From an uncultured Pseudomonadota bacterium (GTDB taxonomy: Bacteria > Myxococcota_A > UBA796 > SXON01), in NCBI GenBank assembly GCA_903959175.1, contig CAJBVW010000438.1, positions 1-40,526 on the forward strand: DNA of 40,526 bases, read 5' to 3'. Shown in pieces: positions 17,385-27,216 of this stretch (position 1 is the stretch's first letter; every line of letters starts with the position of its first letter). The notes beneath the pieces were generated by a model. That model was not told the DNA's origin and searched no databases. It worked only from the letters and a program-made list of their open reading frames with translations. The translations under genes were made by a program, and so were the position numbers.

Positions 17385-18851
17385 GTCCCAGGTCGACGCC
17401 CAACCGGCGTCCACCTTCAGCGGCACGCACAACGTCGCGACGCCCTCCATCGCGGCGCGGACCCGCTCCGCGACCTCCTTCACGTCGCCCTCGGGGACCT
17501 CGAGCACGAGCTCGTCGTGCACCTGCAGCAGCAGGCGCGCCGAGGTGCCCGCGACATCGGCGTGGACGCGCACCATGGCGAGCTTGATGAGGTCCGCCGC
17601 GGTGCCCTGGATGGGCGTGTTGATCGCGATGCGCTCGGCGCCGGCGCGGTCCATCGGGTTCTTGGCGTCCAGGCCCTGGTTCGGGCGGCGGCGGCCGTAG
17701 AGCGTCTCCGCGTAGCCCTTCTCCCGGGCGCGGGCGATCGCGCCGTCCATGTAGGCGCGCACCTGCGGATAGCGGGCGAAGTACCCGTCGATGTAGGACT
17801 GGGCCTCCGTGCGGGAGATGCGGAGGTCGTTCGCGAGGCGGAAGGCGCCCATGCCGTACACGATGCCGAAGTTGATCGCCTTCGCGGCGCGCCGCATGTC
17901 GGGGGTCACGAGCCCGGGCATCACCCCGAAGATCTCCGACGCGGTGCGCCGGTGGATGTCCTCGTCGTTGCGGAAGCTCTCGCAGAGCGGGCCGTCGCCG
18001 CAGTAGTGCGCCAGGATCCGCAGCTCGATCTGGGAGTAGTCGCAGGACAGGAACACGTGCCCCGGCGCCGCCACGAAGCAGCGGCGGATGCGCCGCCCCT
18101 CCTCCGTGCGGACGGGGATGTTCTGGAGGTTGGGGTCGTTCGACGAGAGCCTTCCCGTGGCCGCCACCGCCTGCCGGAAGTGCGTGTGGATCCGCCCGGT
18201 CTTCGGGTTCACGGCCGGGGGCAGCGCGTCCACGTAGGTGCCCTTGAGCTTCGAGAGCTCGCGCCAGGCGAGGATGGCGCCGGGGAGCGCGTGCTCCTCA
18301 CGGAGCTTGTCGAGCGTGTCGGCGTCGGTGCTCCAGCCGGTCTTCGTGCGCTTGCCGCCCTTCAAGCCGAGCTTCTCGAAGAGCACCTCCGCGAGCTGCT
18401 GGGTCGAGGCGACGTTGAACTCCTGCCCGGCGAGGGCGTGGCAGCGCTTCTCCTCCTCGGCGAGGCGGGCGCCGAGCTCAGTGGAGAGCGCCTGGAGCGC
18501 GGACACGTCCACCGCGATGCCGGCGCGCTCCATGTCGGCGAGCACGGGCACGAGCGGGAGCTCGATGTCGCGGTACACCCCGGTGACGCCGTTCTCCTCT
18601 AGCTTCTCGGCGAGCAGGGAGTCCAGGGCCCAGGTGAGCTGGGCCTCCTCGCCGAGGGCGGTCCCGAGCGGGTGATCGAGGTAGCGCTTCCCGAGGTCGT
18701 CCAGGCCGTGCTTCTGCTCGGGCACGAGCAGGTAGTCGGCGAGCATCACGTCCCCCGCGATGCCGGCGAGGTGCACGCCGGCGCTCTCGAGGAGCTTCGC
18801 CGCTTCCTTCAGGTCGTAGCCGGTCTTCTCCACCGTGGCGTCCTCGAGGAG
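17373..18851 (-). CDS. polA: polA 3' part: family A polymerase domain
   Basis: This frame resumes homology exactly after the C run (LLEDATVEKTGYDLKEAAKLL). It holds the complete polymerase domain: thumb, TGRLSSNDPNLQNIPV, motif A DYSQIELRILAH with the metal Asp, the O-helix motif B RRAAKAINFGIVYG, and motif C LLQVHDELVLE with the second catalytic Asp. No convincing start codon with a Shine-Dalgarno is visible at the junction. The frame is open upstream to 19058 but without homology there. If the frameshift is real, a Klenow-like fragment could be made only by internal initiation or frameshifting. Confidence 0.85.
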   Translation of the reverse strand, partial: LLEDATVEKTGYDLKEAAKLLESAGVHLAGIAGDVMLADYLLVPEQKHGLDDLGKRYLDHPLGTALGEEAQLTWALDSLLAEKLEENGVTGVYRDIELPLVPVLADMERAGIAVDVSALQALSTELGARLAEEEKRCHALAGQEFNVASTQQLAEVLFEKLGLKGGKRTKTGWSTDADTLDKLREEHALPGAILAWRELSKLKGTYVDALPPAVNPKTGRIHTHFRQAVAATGRLSSNDPNLQNIPVRTEEGRRIRRCFVAAPGHVFLSCDYSQIELRILAHYCGDGPLCESFRNDEDIHRRTASEIFGVMPGLVTPDMRRAAKAINFGIVYGMGAFRLANDLRISRTEAQSYIDGYFARYPQVRAYMDGAIARAREKGYAETLYGRRRPNQGLDAKNPMDRAGAERIAINTPIQGTAADLIKLAMVRVHADVAGTSARLLLQVHDELVLEVPEGDVKEVAERVRAAMEGVATLCVPLKVDAGWASTWDAAH

Positions 18852-18856
18852 GGGGG
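18851..18856 (-). other. frameshift site in polA (C6 homopolymer)
   Basis: Minus strand reads CTG CGC CCC CCT CCT CGA in the upstream frame. Deleting one C gives CTG CGC CCC CTC CTC GAG, i.e. LRPLLE, which restores continuous Pol I homology. The position is therefore fixed to this run within one or two codons. CCC-C is also a sequence at which +1 slippage of proline tRNA is known, but there is no stop codon nearby to promote it. Confidence 0.85.
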
Positions 18857-19959
18857 CGCAGGGCGGCGAGCGAAGCGTCGTCGACCGGGACGCGCACAAG
18901 CTGCGGATGTCCAGCCTCGGTCCAGCCGAAGGTGATGCGGGTCGGCACGTCGGCGAGGAAGTCGGCGCCGGTGGCGGCGACGGCGAGGGAGACGCGGCCG
19001 GCGGCGCGGAGACGGGCGTCCAACGCCGCGAGCGGGCCGGGGCCCCACACTGCGGCACAGTCGAGCGTCGGCCAGCCCTCGGTGGAGCCGGCGCGCACGG
19101 GCGCGGGCGCGGAGAGGCCGAGATCCGTGAGGAGGGTCTTGAAGTTCCAGCGGCCGAGCTTCTCTCGGAGCGCGTCCTCGTCGCGGGCGCGGGGGGTCAG
19201 ATCGTCCAGCGTCACGTCGATCGGCGCCTGGAGATCGATGGTGACGAGCCTACGCGCGAGCCGCACGCTGTCGGCGTTGTCGGCGATGCACTGGCCGGTC
19301 TTCCCGCCGATCGCGGCGGTGTTGGCGAGCACGCCCTCGAGGTCCCCGAACTTCTGGATGAACTGGGCGGCCTTCTTCTCGCCCACGCCCGGGACGCCCG
19401 GGACGTTGTCGGACGTGTCCCCCATCAGGGAGAGGAGGTCGATGATGCGGTCGGGGCCGACGCCCCACTTCTCGCGGATCTCGTCGGGGCCGTAGTCCAC
19501 GCCCTTCATCAGGTCGAGCAGGTGGATCCGCCCGTCGACGATCTGGCCGAAGTCCTTGTCGCTGCTCACGATCCCGACGTGCACGTCGTCTGAAGCGAAG
19601 CGGCAGGCGAGGGTCCCGATGACGTCGTCCGCCTCGGTGTTCGGCACGGCGATGACGTGGAAGCCGAAGGCCTCGATCAGCGGGCGGAGCTCGCCCCACT
19701 GCTGGCGCAGATCGTCCGGCATGTCCGGACGTTGCCCTTTGTACGCCGGATAGAGCGCGTTCCGGAAGCTCTTGCCCACGTCGAAGACGAAGGTGACGTA
19801 GTCGGGCTTGTGCTCGCGCACGAGCGCCAGGAGCATCCGGCTGAAGCCGTAGAGGCAGCGCGTCGGGAAGCCGTCCGGGGCGCGCATGTCCGATTGGATC
19901 GCGTGGTACGCGCGGAATGCGTGGTTCGGCGCGTCGACGAGGAGCAGTTTCTTCGGCAT
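18852..19959 (-). CDS. polA: polA 5' part: 5'-nuclease and degenerate 3'-5' exonuclease domains
   Basis: This reading frame gives the N-terminal 369 codons or so of DNA polymerase I. The flap endonuclease metal-binding motifs are intact: LLVDAPNHAFRAYHA, FVFDVGKSFRN, NTEADDVIGTLA, GIVSSDKDFGQ and GDTSDNVPGVPGVGEKKAAQF, the last being the helix-three-turn-helix DNA-binding loop. The following exonuclease-like segment (RVSLAVAATGADFLADVP) lacks the DxE metal motif of active proofreading domains, as in Taq polymerase. Homology ends at VDDASLAALRP beside the C run. Read literally, the frame continues as unrelated Arg-rich sequence to a stop at 18478, giving about 493 residues. Confidence 0.85.
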
Positions 19960-20116
19960 GCGCCGACCTAACCCGCCCTCCCCCCGGCCCGCCCGCGTCG
20001 GGTCGGGCAACGACGCCGGACTCCGGTGCGCGAGCTCACGGGCGACCGTGACGGGCGACGGAACCAGCGCCGACGCGGGCGCTTAACGTTAGGATGCGCG
20101 CCCTCAGCGAGCACGC

Positions 20117-21258
<1,142 letters not shown>

Positions 21259-21268
<10 letters not shown>

Positions 21269-21549
21269 TCCTGCTCCTGCTCGCGGGCTGCCTCGGCTAC
21301 ACGGAGGGGCAGGCCCAGCGTGGCGAGCTGCACTGCGCGTGGCTCGACACCTGCGGAGAGCTCGACAGCGTGGGCTTCTCCGACGTGGCGGCGTGCGCCG
21401 ACGCCGCGGCCGCCCAGCCCTACGACGACGCCGACTGCCCCGACTACGACGGCGCGGCGATGGCGGCGTGCCTCCAGTCCTACGAGGACGCCATCGACGC
21501 CGCGAGCTGCGACGTCGACTTCGCCGAAGCCTGCCTGGTATGTGGCTGA
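21259..21549 (+). CDS. small Cys-rich lipoprotein, copy 1
   Basis: A 96-residue protein starting at GTG 21259 (alternative GTG 21265, inside the dehydrogenase stop). MRVILLLLAGC is a minimal lipoprotein signal with lipobox LLAGC. The mature part is acidic and rich in Cys, Ala and Asp, with the pattern CAWLDTCGELDSVGFSDVAAC, a later AACLQS, and CDVDFAEACLVC near the end. The spacing suggests several disulfides. It is clearly related to the next gene. It overlaps both the upstream dehydrogenase and that downstream gene, so all three are probably co-translated. The family is not one I can name; function unknown. Confidence 0.7.
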
Positions 21550-21839
21550 TCCTCCTCTCCGCGTGCCGGAGCCCCGAGGTGGTGGCGTTCCTGGACGATC
21601 GCGCGGTCGCGATCTGCGGGCGCCATGTGACGTGCGGCACCCTCGCGGACGCCGGCTATGCCGACGAGGCCGCGTGCCTCGACGCGGTCGACGCGACGAC
21701 CGGCGCGCTCGCGGACGACGGCGCGCTCGCCTGCGAGGCCTTCTCCGACGCGGACGCCGGCGCCTGCCTCGCCGCCCTCACGGATACGCCCTGCGACGTG
21801 GCCCCGGACCTCACCGTGTGCGACGCCGTCTGCCCCTGA
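21540..21839 (+). CDS. small Cys-rich lipoprotein, copy 2
   Basis: A 99-residue protein with ATG at 21540, overlapping the end of copy 1 by 10 bp. The leader MWLILLSAC is very short but ends in a lipobox (LLSAC). The mature sequence repeats the layout of copy 1: CGRHVTCGTLADAGYADEAAC, then GACLAAL and CDVAPDLTVCDAVC. Cys positions align closely with copy 1, so the pair arose by tandem duplication and has since diverged. Likely outer-membrane- or periplasm-anchored and disulfide-bonded. The gene ends 3 bp before the stop of the convergent REC/J-domain gene. Function unknown. Confidence 0.7.
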   Translation: MWLILLSACRSPEVVAFLDDRAVAICGRHVTCGTLADAGYADEAACLDAVDATTGALADDGALACEAFSDADAGACLAALTDTPCDVAPDLTVCDAVCP

Positions 21840-21842
21840 CCG

Positions 21843-23708
21843 CTACTTCGGCGCCTTCCGGCCGAGGATGCCGCCGAAGAGCCCGCCCCCGCGGGGCGGT
21901 GGCGTCGGGTTCCGCGCCTCGTACAGGCGGAGCTCGCGCTGGGCGTCGTGGTTCATCGGATCCTTCTGGGCGGCCGCGCGGAACTGCTTCATCGCCTCTG
22001 CCTCGCGGTCCTCCTGCTTGAGCACGTTCCCCATGTAGACGAGCACCTCCGCGGCGCGCGAGGGCTCCGGCGGGGCGAGCGACGCGAGCGTGGCGAGCGC
22101 GGCGAGGGGGGGCACGCGCCGCGCGAGCCACCCGCAGTAGGTCGCCATCAGGAGGTGGGGCCAGGTGGCGGCGTCGATGCTCGCGGCCTCCTCGAAGTGG
22201 GGGTCCGCCGCCTTCCACTCGCGCGCGCGGAACGCGGCTTCGCCCTTGCGGAACGCCAGCTTCGCAGCGCGGAGCTCCTTCTCGCTCACGAAGGCTGTCC
22301 CCTTCGCCTTCGACTCGAGGAAGCGCCGCGCGTCCGCGAGCCCGCCGGGGAGGCGAAGGGCGTCATACGCGAGGTTCACCCGGGAGAAGCACGACTCCGC
22401 GAGCACGCGCACCTCGGGCGGCGCGCTGAAGAACGTGTCGGGGTGGTACCGGCGGGAGACCTCCCGGTAGGCGTTCGCGACGTCCTCGTCGGTGACCTGC
22501 AGGCGCCCCTCGAGCTCGAGGATCTCGATGGGATGCGCATCAGCGAGGGCGGCGGCGGCGACGGCCAGCCGCTCGGCGCGGGGATCCTTCGCCGTGGGAG
22601 CGAGCACGGCGGCCGCCTGGGGCTCCTCGGCGGGCTCGTCATCCGGGTCCCCGACGGCCACGACGAGCAGGCCGAGCACTTCGAGCGTGTCGACGGCGCG
22701 TAGGATCTCCGGGCGCCGCGCGCGGTCGGCACCCGCGGCCTGGCGGATGAGGGCGTCCACCGTGGGGGTCCGGGGTGCAAGCCGGAGCACGCGCAGCGTC
22801 GTCGCGTCCAGGCCCCAGCTCTCCTCGGGGGAGTCCTCGGGTGCGCGGCAGGCCAGCGGCGCGAGCTCCAGCTCCCGCCAGGCGCGCGCCACCGCGGCGT
22901 CGCTCCGACCGAGGGAGAGGCCGCGCGCGAGGATGCGCGGCACGGACGCCGGGAGCGGGAACCGCCCGGGCGGGGGCGTCCACTCCGCGTCGAAGGTGAC
23001 CTGCCCTCCGCGCTCGCTCACGAGGCTAGCCAGCCAGACGCCGAGCCCGTCGCATGCTCCCGCGAGCGCGTGATCCACGGGATGACCGGCCGCCACGGCG
23101 ACGCCGAGCCCGTCCATGAGCCGATCGCCGGCGGAGGGCGCCACGGAGGCGAAGAGGCCGGGGACGCCGAGCACGTCGACGACCTTCCCGTTCCGGAGGC
23201 CCACGAGCGCGGTCGTATCGCCGAGGACCACCCGTAGGGCGCCGGAGGCGGCGACCCGGTGCGCGAGGAACAGCACGCGGACGGGCGGGAAGCGCTCGAT
23301 CGGCCCCGCCACCGCGGCGAGGAAGGCGCTGCCGCTCCACTCGACGGAGCGCGGGGCGGCGCCCGCGGCGCGCACGGCGTCGATGGCACGGCCCAGGCGA
23401 TCGCTGTCCAGCGGCTTGGCCACGAACCCGGCGATGGGCACGGTTCCCGAGGGCGGGCGCCCGGCGGCGCTGACGAGCACGACCGGGATGGGCACGGGCC
23501 GCGCGGCGATGCGGCGGGCCAGCTCGACCCCGTCCATCTCGGGCATCGCCACGTCGGAGATGACGAGGTCGAAGGTCTCCTCCCGGAGGCGCGCGAGCGC
23601 GTCCGCGCCGGAGGCGACCACCACGACCTCGTGCCCGAGCGACCGAACGGCATCGAGGAGGACGGCGCGGGAGAGCGCGTCATCATCCACGACCAGTATG
23701 CGACTCAT
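21843..23708 (-). CDS. response-regulator / DUF4388-like / J-domain / TPR fusion protein
   Basis: A 621-residue cytoplasmic fusion. Residues of 1-120 are a receiver domain with acidic pocket D8-D10, phospho-acceptor Asp52 (VISDVAMPEMDG) and Lys98 (FVAKPL). About 125-260 resembles the DUF4388/PATAN module (ASGALRVVLGDTTALVGLRNGKVVDV). About 395-450 is a J domain with the Hsp70-activating His422-Pro-Asp (REVSRRYHPDTFF). Two or more TPR-like units follow (FRKGEAAFRAREWKAADPHF, VYMGNVLKQEDREAEAMKQF), and the tail is Gly/Pro-rich. The start is ATG 23708, with GGAGG exactly 6 nt upstream; ATG 23714 abuts the same GGAGG and is less likely. It may couple phosphorelay input to DnaK action; no partner kinase is adjacent. 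Confidence 0.88.
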   Translation of the reverse strand: MSRILVVDDDALSRAVLLDAVRSLGHEVVVVASGADALARLREETFDLVISDVAMPEMDGVELARRIAARPVPIPVVLVSAAGRPPSGTVPIAGFVAKPLDSDRLGRAIDAVRAAGAAPRSVEWSGSAFLAAVAGPIERFPPVRVLFLAHRVAASGALRVVLGDTTALVGLRNGKVVDVLGVPGLFASVAPSAGDRLMDGLGVAVAAGHPVDHALAGACDGLGVWLASLVSERGGQVTFDAEWTPPPGRFPLPASVPRILARGLSLGRSDAAVARAWRELELAPLACRAPEDSPEESWGLDATTLRVLRLAPRTPTVDALIRQAAGADRARRPEILRAVDTLEVLGLLVVAVGDPDDEPAEEPQAAAVLAPTAKDPRAERLAVAAAALADAHPIEILELEGRLQVTDEDVANAYREVSRRYHPDTFFSAPPEVRVLAESCFSRVNLAYDALRLPGGLADARRFLESKAKGTAFVSEKELRAAKLAFRKGEAAFRAREWKAADPHFEEAASIDAATWPHLLMATYCGWLARRVPPLAALATLASLAPPEPSRAAEVLVYMGNVLKQEDREAEAMKQFRAAAQKDPMNHDAQRELRLYEARNPTPPPRGGGLFGGILGRKAPK

Positions 23709-23728
23709 ACACATCCTCCGCCGGCTCG

Positions 23729-23757
23729 TTGCCCGCACCTTGGACGGATCATAATGA
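23729..23757 (+). promoter_or_regulatory. possible sigma70-type promoter of trxA
   Basis: TTGCCC (23729-23734) and CATAATGA (23750-23757) lie before the thioredoxin gene. Spacing is 15 to CATAAT or 17 to TAATGA. The match is moderate; it is the only AT-rich hexamer in the 71-bp divergent gap. Confidence 0.3.
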
Positions 23758-23779
23758 GCTTGGACCCAATGGGAGCATC

Positions 23780-24112
23780 ATGGCCAGCGCCAAGGTTGAG
23801 TACATCTCCGACGCCGATTTCAAGAAGAAGGTCCTCGAAAGCGAGGTTCCCGTGCTGCTCGACTTCACGGCCGTCTGGTGCGGCCCCTGCAAGGCAATCG
23901 CGCCGCTGCTCGACCAGCTCTCCGGCGAGCAGGGCGAGGCCATGAAGGTCTACAAGATCGACATCGACCAGAACACCGAGACCCCGAACCAGTTCGGCGT
24001 CCAGTCCATCCCGACCCTGATCTTCTTCAAGGGCGGCAAGGTCTTCGAGCGCAAGGTCGGCTCGATGACGAAGGGCGCGCTCGACTCGCTCGTCGCCAAG
24101 GTCCTCGCGTAG
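23780..24112 (+). CDS. trxA: thioredoxin
   Basis: A 110-residue protein of normal thioredoxin length. The active site WCGPC is at 33-37 within LLDFTAVWCGPCKAIAPLL. The cis-proline loop IPTLIFFKGGK and the C-terminal helix are present. There is no signal peptide, so it is the cytoplasmic disulfide reductase fed by thioredoxin reductase. ATG 23780 is preceded by GGGAG four bases upstream; a longer frame from 23729 has no support. It stands alone between the divergent REC/J-domain gene and the convergent mreB. Confidence 0.95.
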   Translation: MASAKVEYISDADFKKKVLESEVPVLLDFTAVWCGPCKAIAPLLDQLSGEQGEAMKVYKIDIDQNTETPNQFGVQSIPTLIFFKGGKVFERKVGSMTKGALDSLVAKVLA

Positions 24113-24123
24113 CTCCGCGGTGC

Positions 24124-24151
24124 GGGAGTGGGGGGCATGCCTCCCCTCCCC
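24124..24151. terminator. hairpin between convergent trxA and mreB
   Basis: GGGAGTGGGGGGC / GCCTCCCCTCCC form an imperfect GC-rich inverted repeat around CATG in the 60-bp convergent gap. Neither strand has a U-tract after it, so it is at best a weak or factor-assisted bidirectional terminator. Confidence 0.4.
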
Positions 24152-24172
24152 CTCGGGCCTGGCGGATGAGGC

Positions 24173-25362
<1,190 letters not shown>

Positions 25363-25385
25363 CGCGCGCTTCCGGGTTTCGTCGC

Positions 25386-26855
25386 ATGTCCCTCCTCGAG
25401 AACCTCCGCAAAGGCACCGACAGCACCGCAACGCGCCTGCTGATCGGCGCGGTGGTCGCCGCCTTCGTCCTGAGCGTGGGCTCGAACAATAGCGATCAAA
25501 CCTCGATCTACGCCTCGGTGAACGGGCAGACGATCACGGACAGCGACTTCCGCCGCACCTACTCGATCCAGGCGCGGCAGGCCGGGCGCAACCTCTCCGA
25601 GGACGAGGAGAAGGAGCTCGAAACCAAGGTGCTCACGCGCCTCATCGAGCTCGAGGCCCTCGTGCAGGAGGCCGATCGGCTCGGAATCACGGTCTCCGAG
25701 GAAGAGGTCGCGCGCAGCGTCGTCAAGGTCCCCGCCTTCGCCGGCGCGGACGGCAAGTTCGACGAGAAGACCTACCTGCGCCTCCTCAAGGCCAACGGCA
25801 CCAGCCGCGCCCAGTTCGAGATGGACGAGCGGCGCCGCCTCGTCGTCCAGAAGCTGATGGACCTCGCCGGGCGCTCCGTTTCCGTGAGCGAGGCCGAGCT
25901 CAAGGCGGAGTTCCTCAAGCAGGAGACCTCCCTCGACCTCACCTTCGTGCGCCTCCCCACCACCGCCTTCCTCGACGACGTGGTGGTCTCCGACGCGGAT
26001 CGGGACAGCTTCCTCAAGGACAACGCCGACAAGGTGAAGGCCCGGTACGACGAGTCGTACGACCGCTTCTACAACCTCCCGAAGCGCTACCAGCTCCGTT
26101 CCATCCTCCTCCGCACCGACCTCCCCGGCACGGACGAGGCCGCGGTCCAGGCCCGCGCCGAAGCCGTGCGCGCGACCGCCCTCGGCGGCGCTGACTTCGA
26201 CGAGCTCGCCAAGCGCTGGAGCGAGGACCTCAGCGCGTCCAACGGCGGCCTGCTCGGCCTCCAGGCGATGGACCAGATCGACCCCGCCCTCGTCGCCGCG
26301 GCAGACGCCGCCGGTGCCGGCAACGTCTCCGCCGTCGCGAAGACCAGCCGCGGCCTCCAGATCCTCCTGGTCGAGAAGATCGAGGACGCCAAGGTCATCT
26401 CGCTGGACGAGGCCAGGCCCGAGCTCGCCGTCGCGATGCTCAAGGAGGAGCGCGCCCCCGCCCTGGTCGACGCCTTCGCCGCCAAGCTCATCGAGGGCTG
26501 GAAGGCCGGTGGCGCGCCCCCGACCGCGCTCCTTGAGCCCAAGCGCCTCTCCGCCGACTCAACCGGCGAGTTCACCCTCGGCGCCCCCGAGATCCCCCGC
26601 CTCGGCGAGAGCCCCGAGCTCCGCCAGCAGATCGAGAAGGCGCCGGTCGGCTACGTCGTCCCCACGCCGCTCACGCTCAAGGGCAACGTGTTCGTGGTGG
26701 GCGTCGGCGCCCGCACCGAGGCCGACCCCGCCGCCTTCGAGGGCAGCCGCGCGATGATCGAGGGCCGCCTGCTCTACCAGCGCCGCGAGGCCTTCATCGA
26801 GCAGTGGCAGTCGGACGTGATCGCGCACGCCAAGGTCGTCCGCAACCGGCCCTGA
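25386..26855 (+). CDS. membrane-anchored PpiD/SurA-type peptidyl-prolyl isomerase
   Basis: A 489-residue protein. A single N-terminal membrane helix (about 17-33, RLLIGAVVAAFVLSVG) anchors it, with the rest in the periplasm. The SurA-N-like chaperone region spans about 40-200, with VNGQTITDSDFRRTY and ELETKVLTRLIELEALVQEADRLGI. A parvulin/PpiC-like domain lies about 235-345 (YQLRSILLRTD, GGADFDELAKRWSED, GGLLGLQAMDQIDPAL, RGLQILLVEKIEDAKV). Its PDLG-type turns are partly degenerate, so isomerase activity may be weak, as in some PpiD homologues. It probably assists folding of secreted and outer-membrane proteins. Divergent from mreB. Confidence 0.88.
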   Translation: MSLLENLRKGTDSTATRLLIGAVVAAFVLSVGSNNSDQTSIYASVNGQTITDSDFRRTYSIQARQAGRNLSEDEEKELETKVLTRLIELEALVQEADRLGITVSEEEVARSVVKVPAFAGADGKFDEKTYLRLLKANGTSRAQFEMDERRRLVVQKLMDLAGRSVSVSEAELKAEFLKQETSLDLTFVRLPTTAFLDDVVVSDADRDSFLKDNADKVKARYDESYDRFYNLPKRYQLRSILLRTDLPGTDEAAVQARAEAVRATALGGADFDELAKRWSEDLSASNGGLLGLQAMDQIDPALVAAADAAGAGNVSAVAKTSRGLQILLVEKIEDAKVISLDEARPELAVAMLKEERAPALVDAFAAKLIEGWKAGGAPPTALLEPKRLSADSTGEFTLGAPEIPRLGESPELRQQIEKAPVGYVVPTPLTLKGNVFVVGVGARTEADPAAFEGSRAMIEGRLLYQRREAFIEQWQSDVIAHAKVVRNRP

Positions 26856-26942
26856 GCCGCGCGCGCCTCCGCCGCCGCCACCACCCCGCAGGTTCGTGCA
26901 GTCGAGACGCGCGCGCGACTCTTCCACGACAAACGGAGACAT

Positions 26943-26950
26943 GCTATACT
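26943..26950 (+). promoter_or_regulatory. extended -10 promoter element
   Basis: The TATACT hexamer (26945-26950) sits directly downstream of a G-C step within ATGCTATACT, giving TGC-TATACT (26942-26950), the extended -10 consensus. No good -35 hexamer lies 17 bp upstream (TTCCAC is the nearest), which extended -10 promoters tolerate. Transcription would start near 26957. Confidence 0.45.
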
Positions 26951-26972
26951 CGGTCTTGACATGGCAAGACCG
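26951..26972. repeat. perfect 8-bp inverted repeat abutting the -10 element
   Basis: CGGTCTTG (26951-26958), six bases ACATGG, then CAAGACCG (26965-26972). It begins at the base after TATACT, so it covers the expected start of transcription. That is the position of a repressor operator, or of a 5' hairpin in the RNA. No U-tract follows, so it is not an intrinsic terminator. Confidence 0.7.
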
Positions 26973-27216
26973 TCCCTGAAGCTACCGTTGAGGTGCCTGG
27001 GGCCGGCCTTCCTGGAGGATGGACGGGTACGCGTGTTTGCTGTTCTCGCTGTTGAAGTTGTGCCTGTGTCGCATTTGAACGTGGTGTGGCCGTTGACGAT
27101 GGGGCGAACGTCCGCCCGCCGCCGCTGTTGCTGTTTGCCCCCGCGCGTGCCCGTCCCTCCTCCTTCCCCTTCCTCTCTTCCGCCCTCGAAGATGGCGCGC
27201 ACCCGGGCTCCCCGTC

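Larger units (their letters stand above)
17373..19959 (-). pseudogene. polA: DNA polymerase I, interrupted by a +1 frameshift
   Basis: Taken as one gene with a single base removed, the region encodes about 861 residues, close to normal Pol I length: 5'-nuclease, exonuclease-like and polymerase domains in the usual order. The ATG at 19959 begins MPKKLLLVDAPNHAFRAYHA. As written, the frame is lost in a run of six C (plus-strand G 18851-18856), and the original frame stops only at 18478. Both halves keep all catalytic motifs and have no other lesions, which argues against long-standing decay. A homopolymer sequencing error, a recent mutation, or +1 frameshifting are the options. Pol I fills gaps and removes primers in replication and repair, so a true null would be notable. 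Confidence 0.85.
26856..27216. other. 361-bp gene-poor stretch with unusual base composition
   Basis: No convincing gene. It holds the promoter-like site and dyad listed separately, then about 160 bp visibly richer in T and poorer in G+C third positions than its surroundings, then a pyrimidine-rich run (about 27120-27190) before the hydrolase start. An 87-codon frame from ATG 26961 to 27224 exists, but it has atypical codon use, no Shine-Dalgarno and no recognisable protein pattern. An untranslated RNA or a long leader for the hydrolase gene is possible. I see none of the signature sequences of tmRNA, RNase P RNA or SRP RNA. Confidence 0.5.

Noticed and set aside
11298-18602. A 2434-codon open frame on the plus strand opposite the A2M and polA genes.
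   Set aside because: Long antisense frames are expected at this GC content. Its product is low-complexity Arg/Gly/Val/Glu sequence, while the minus strand carries clear A2M and Pol I motifs.
18478-18851. The Arg-rich tail of the upstream polA frame as a real protein extension.
   Set aside because: It is the out-of-frame reading of conserved Pol I sequence and has no homology of its own.
26951-26972. The dyad as an intrinsic terminator of the PpiD-like gene.
   Set aside because: No T-tract follows on either strand, and it begins directly at a -10-like hexamer.
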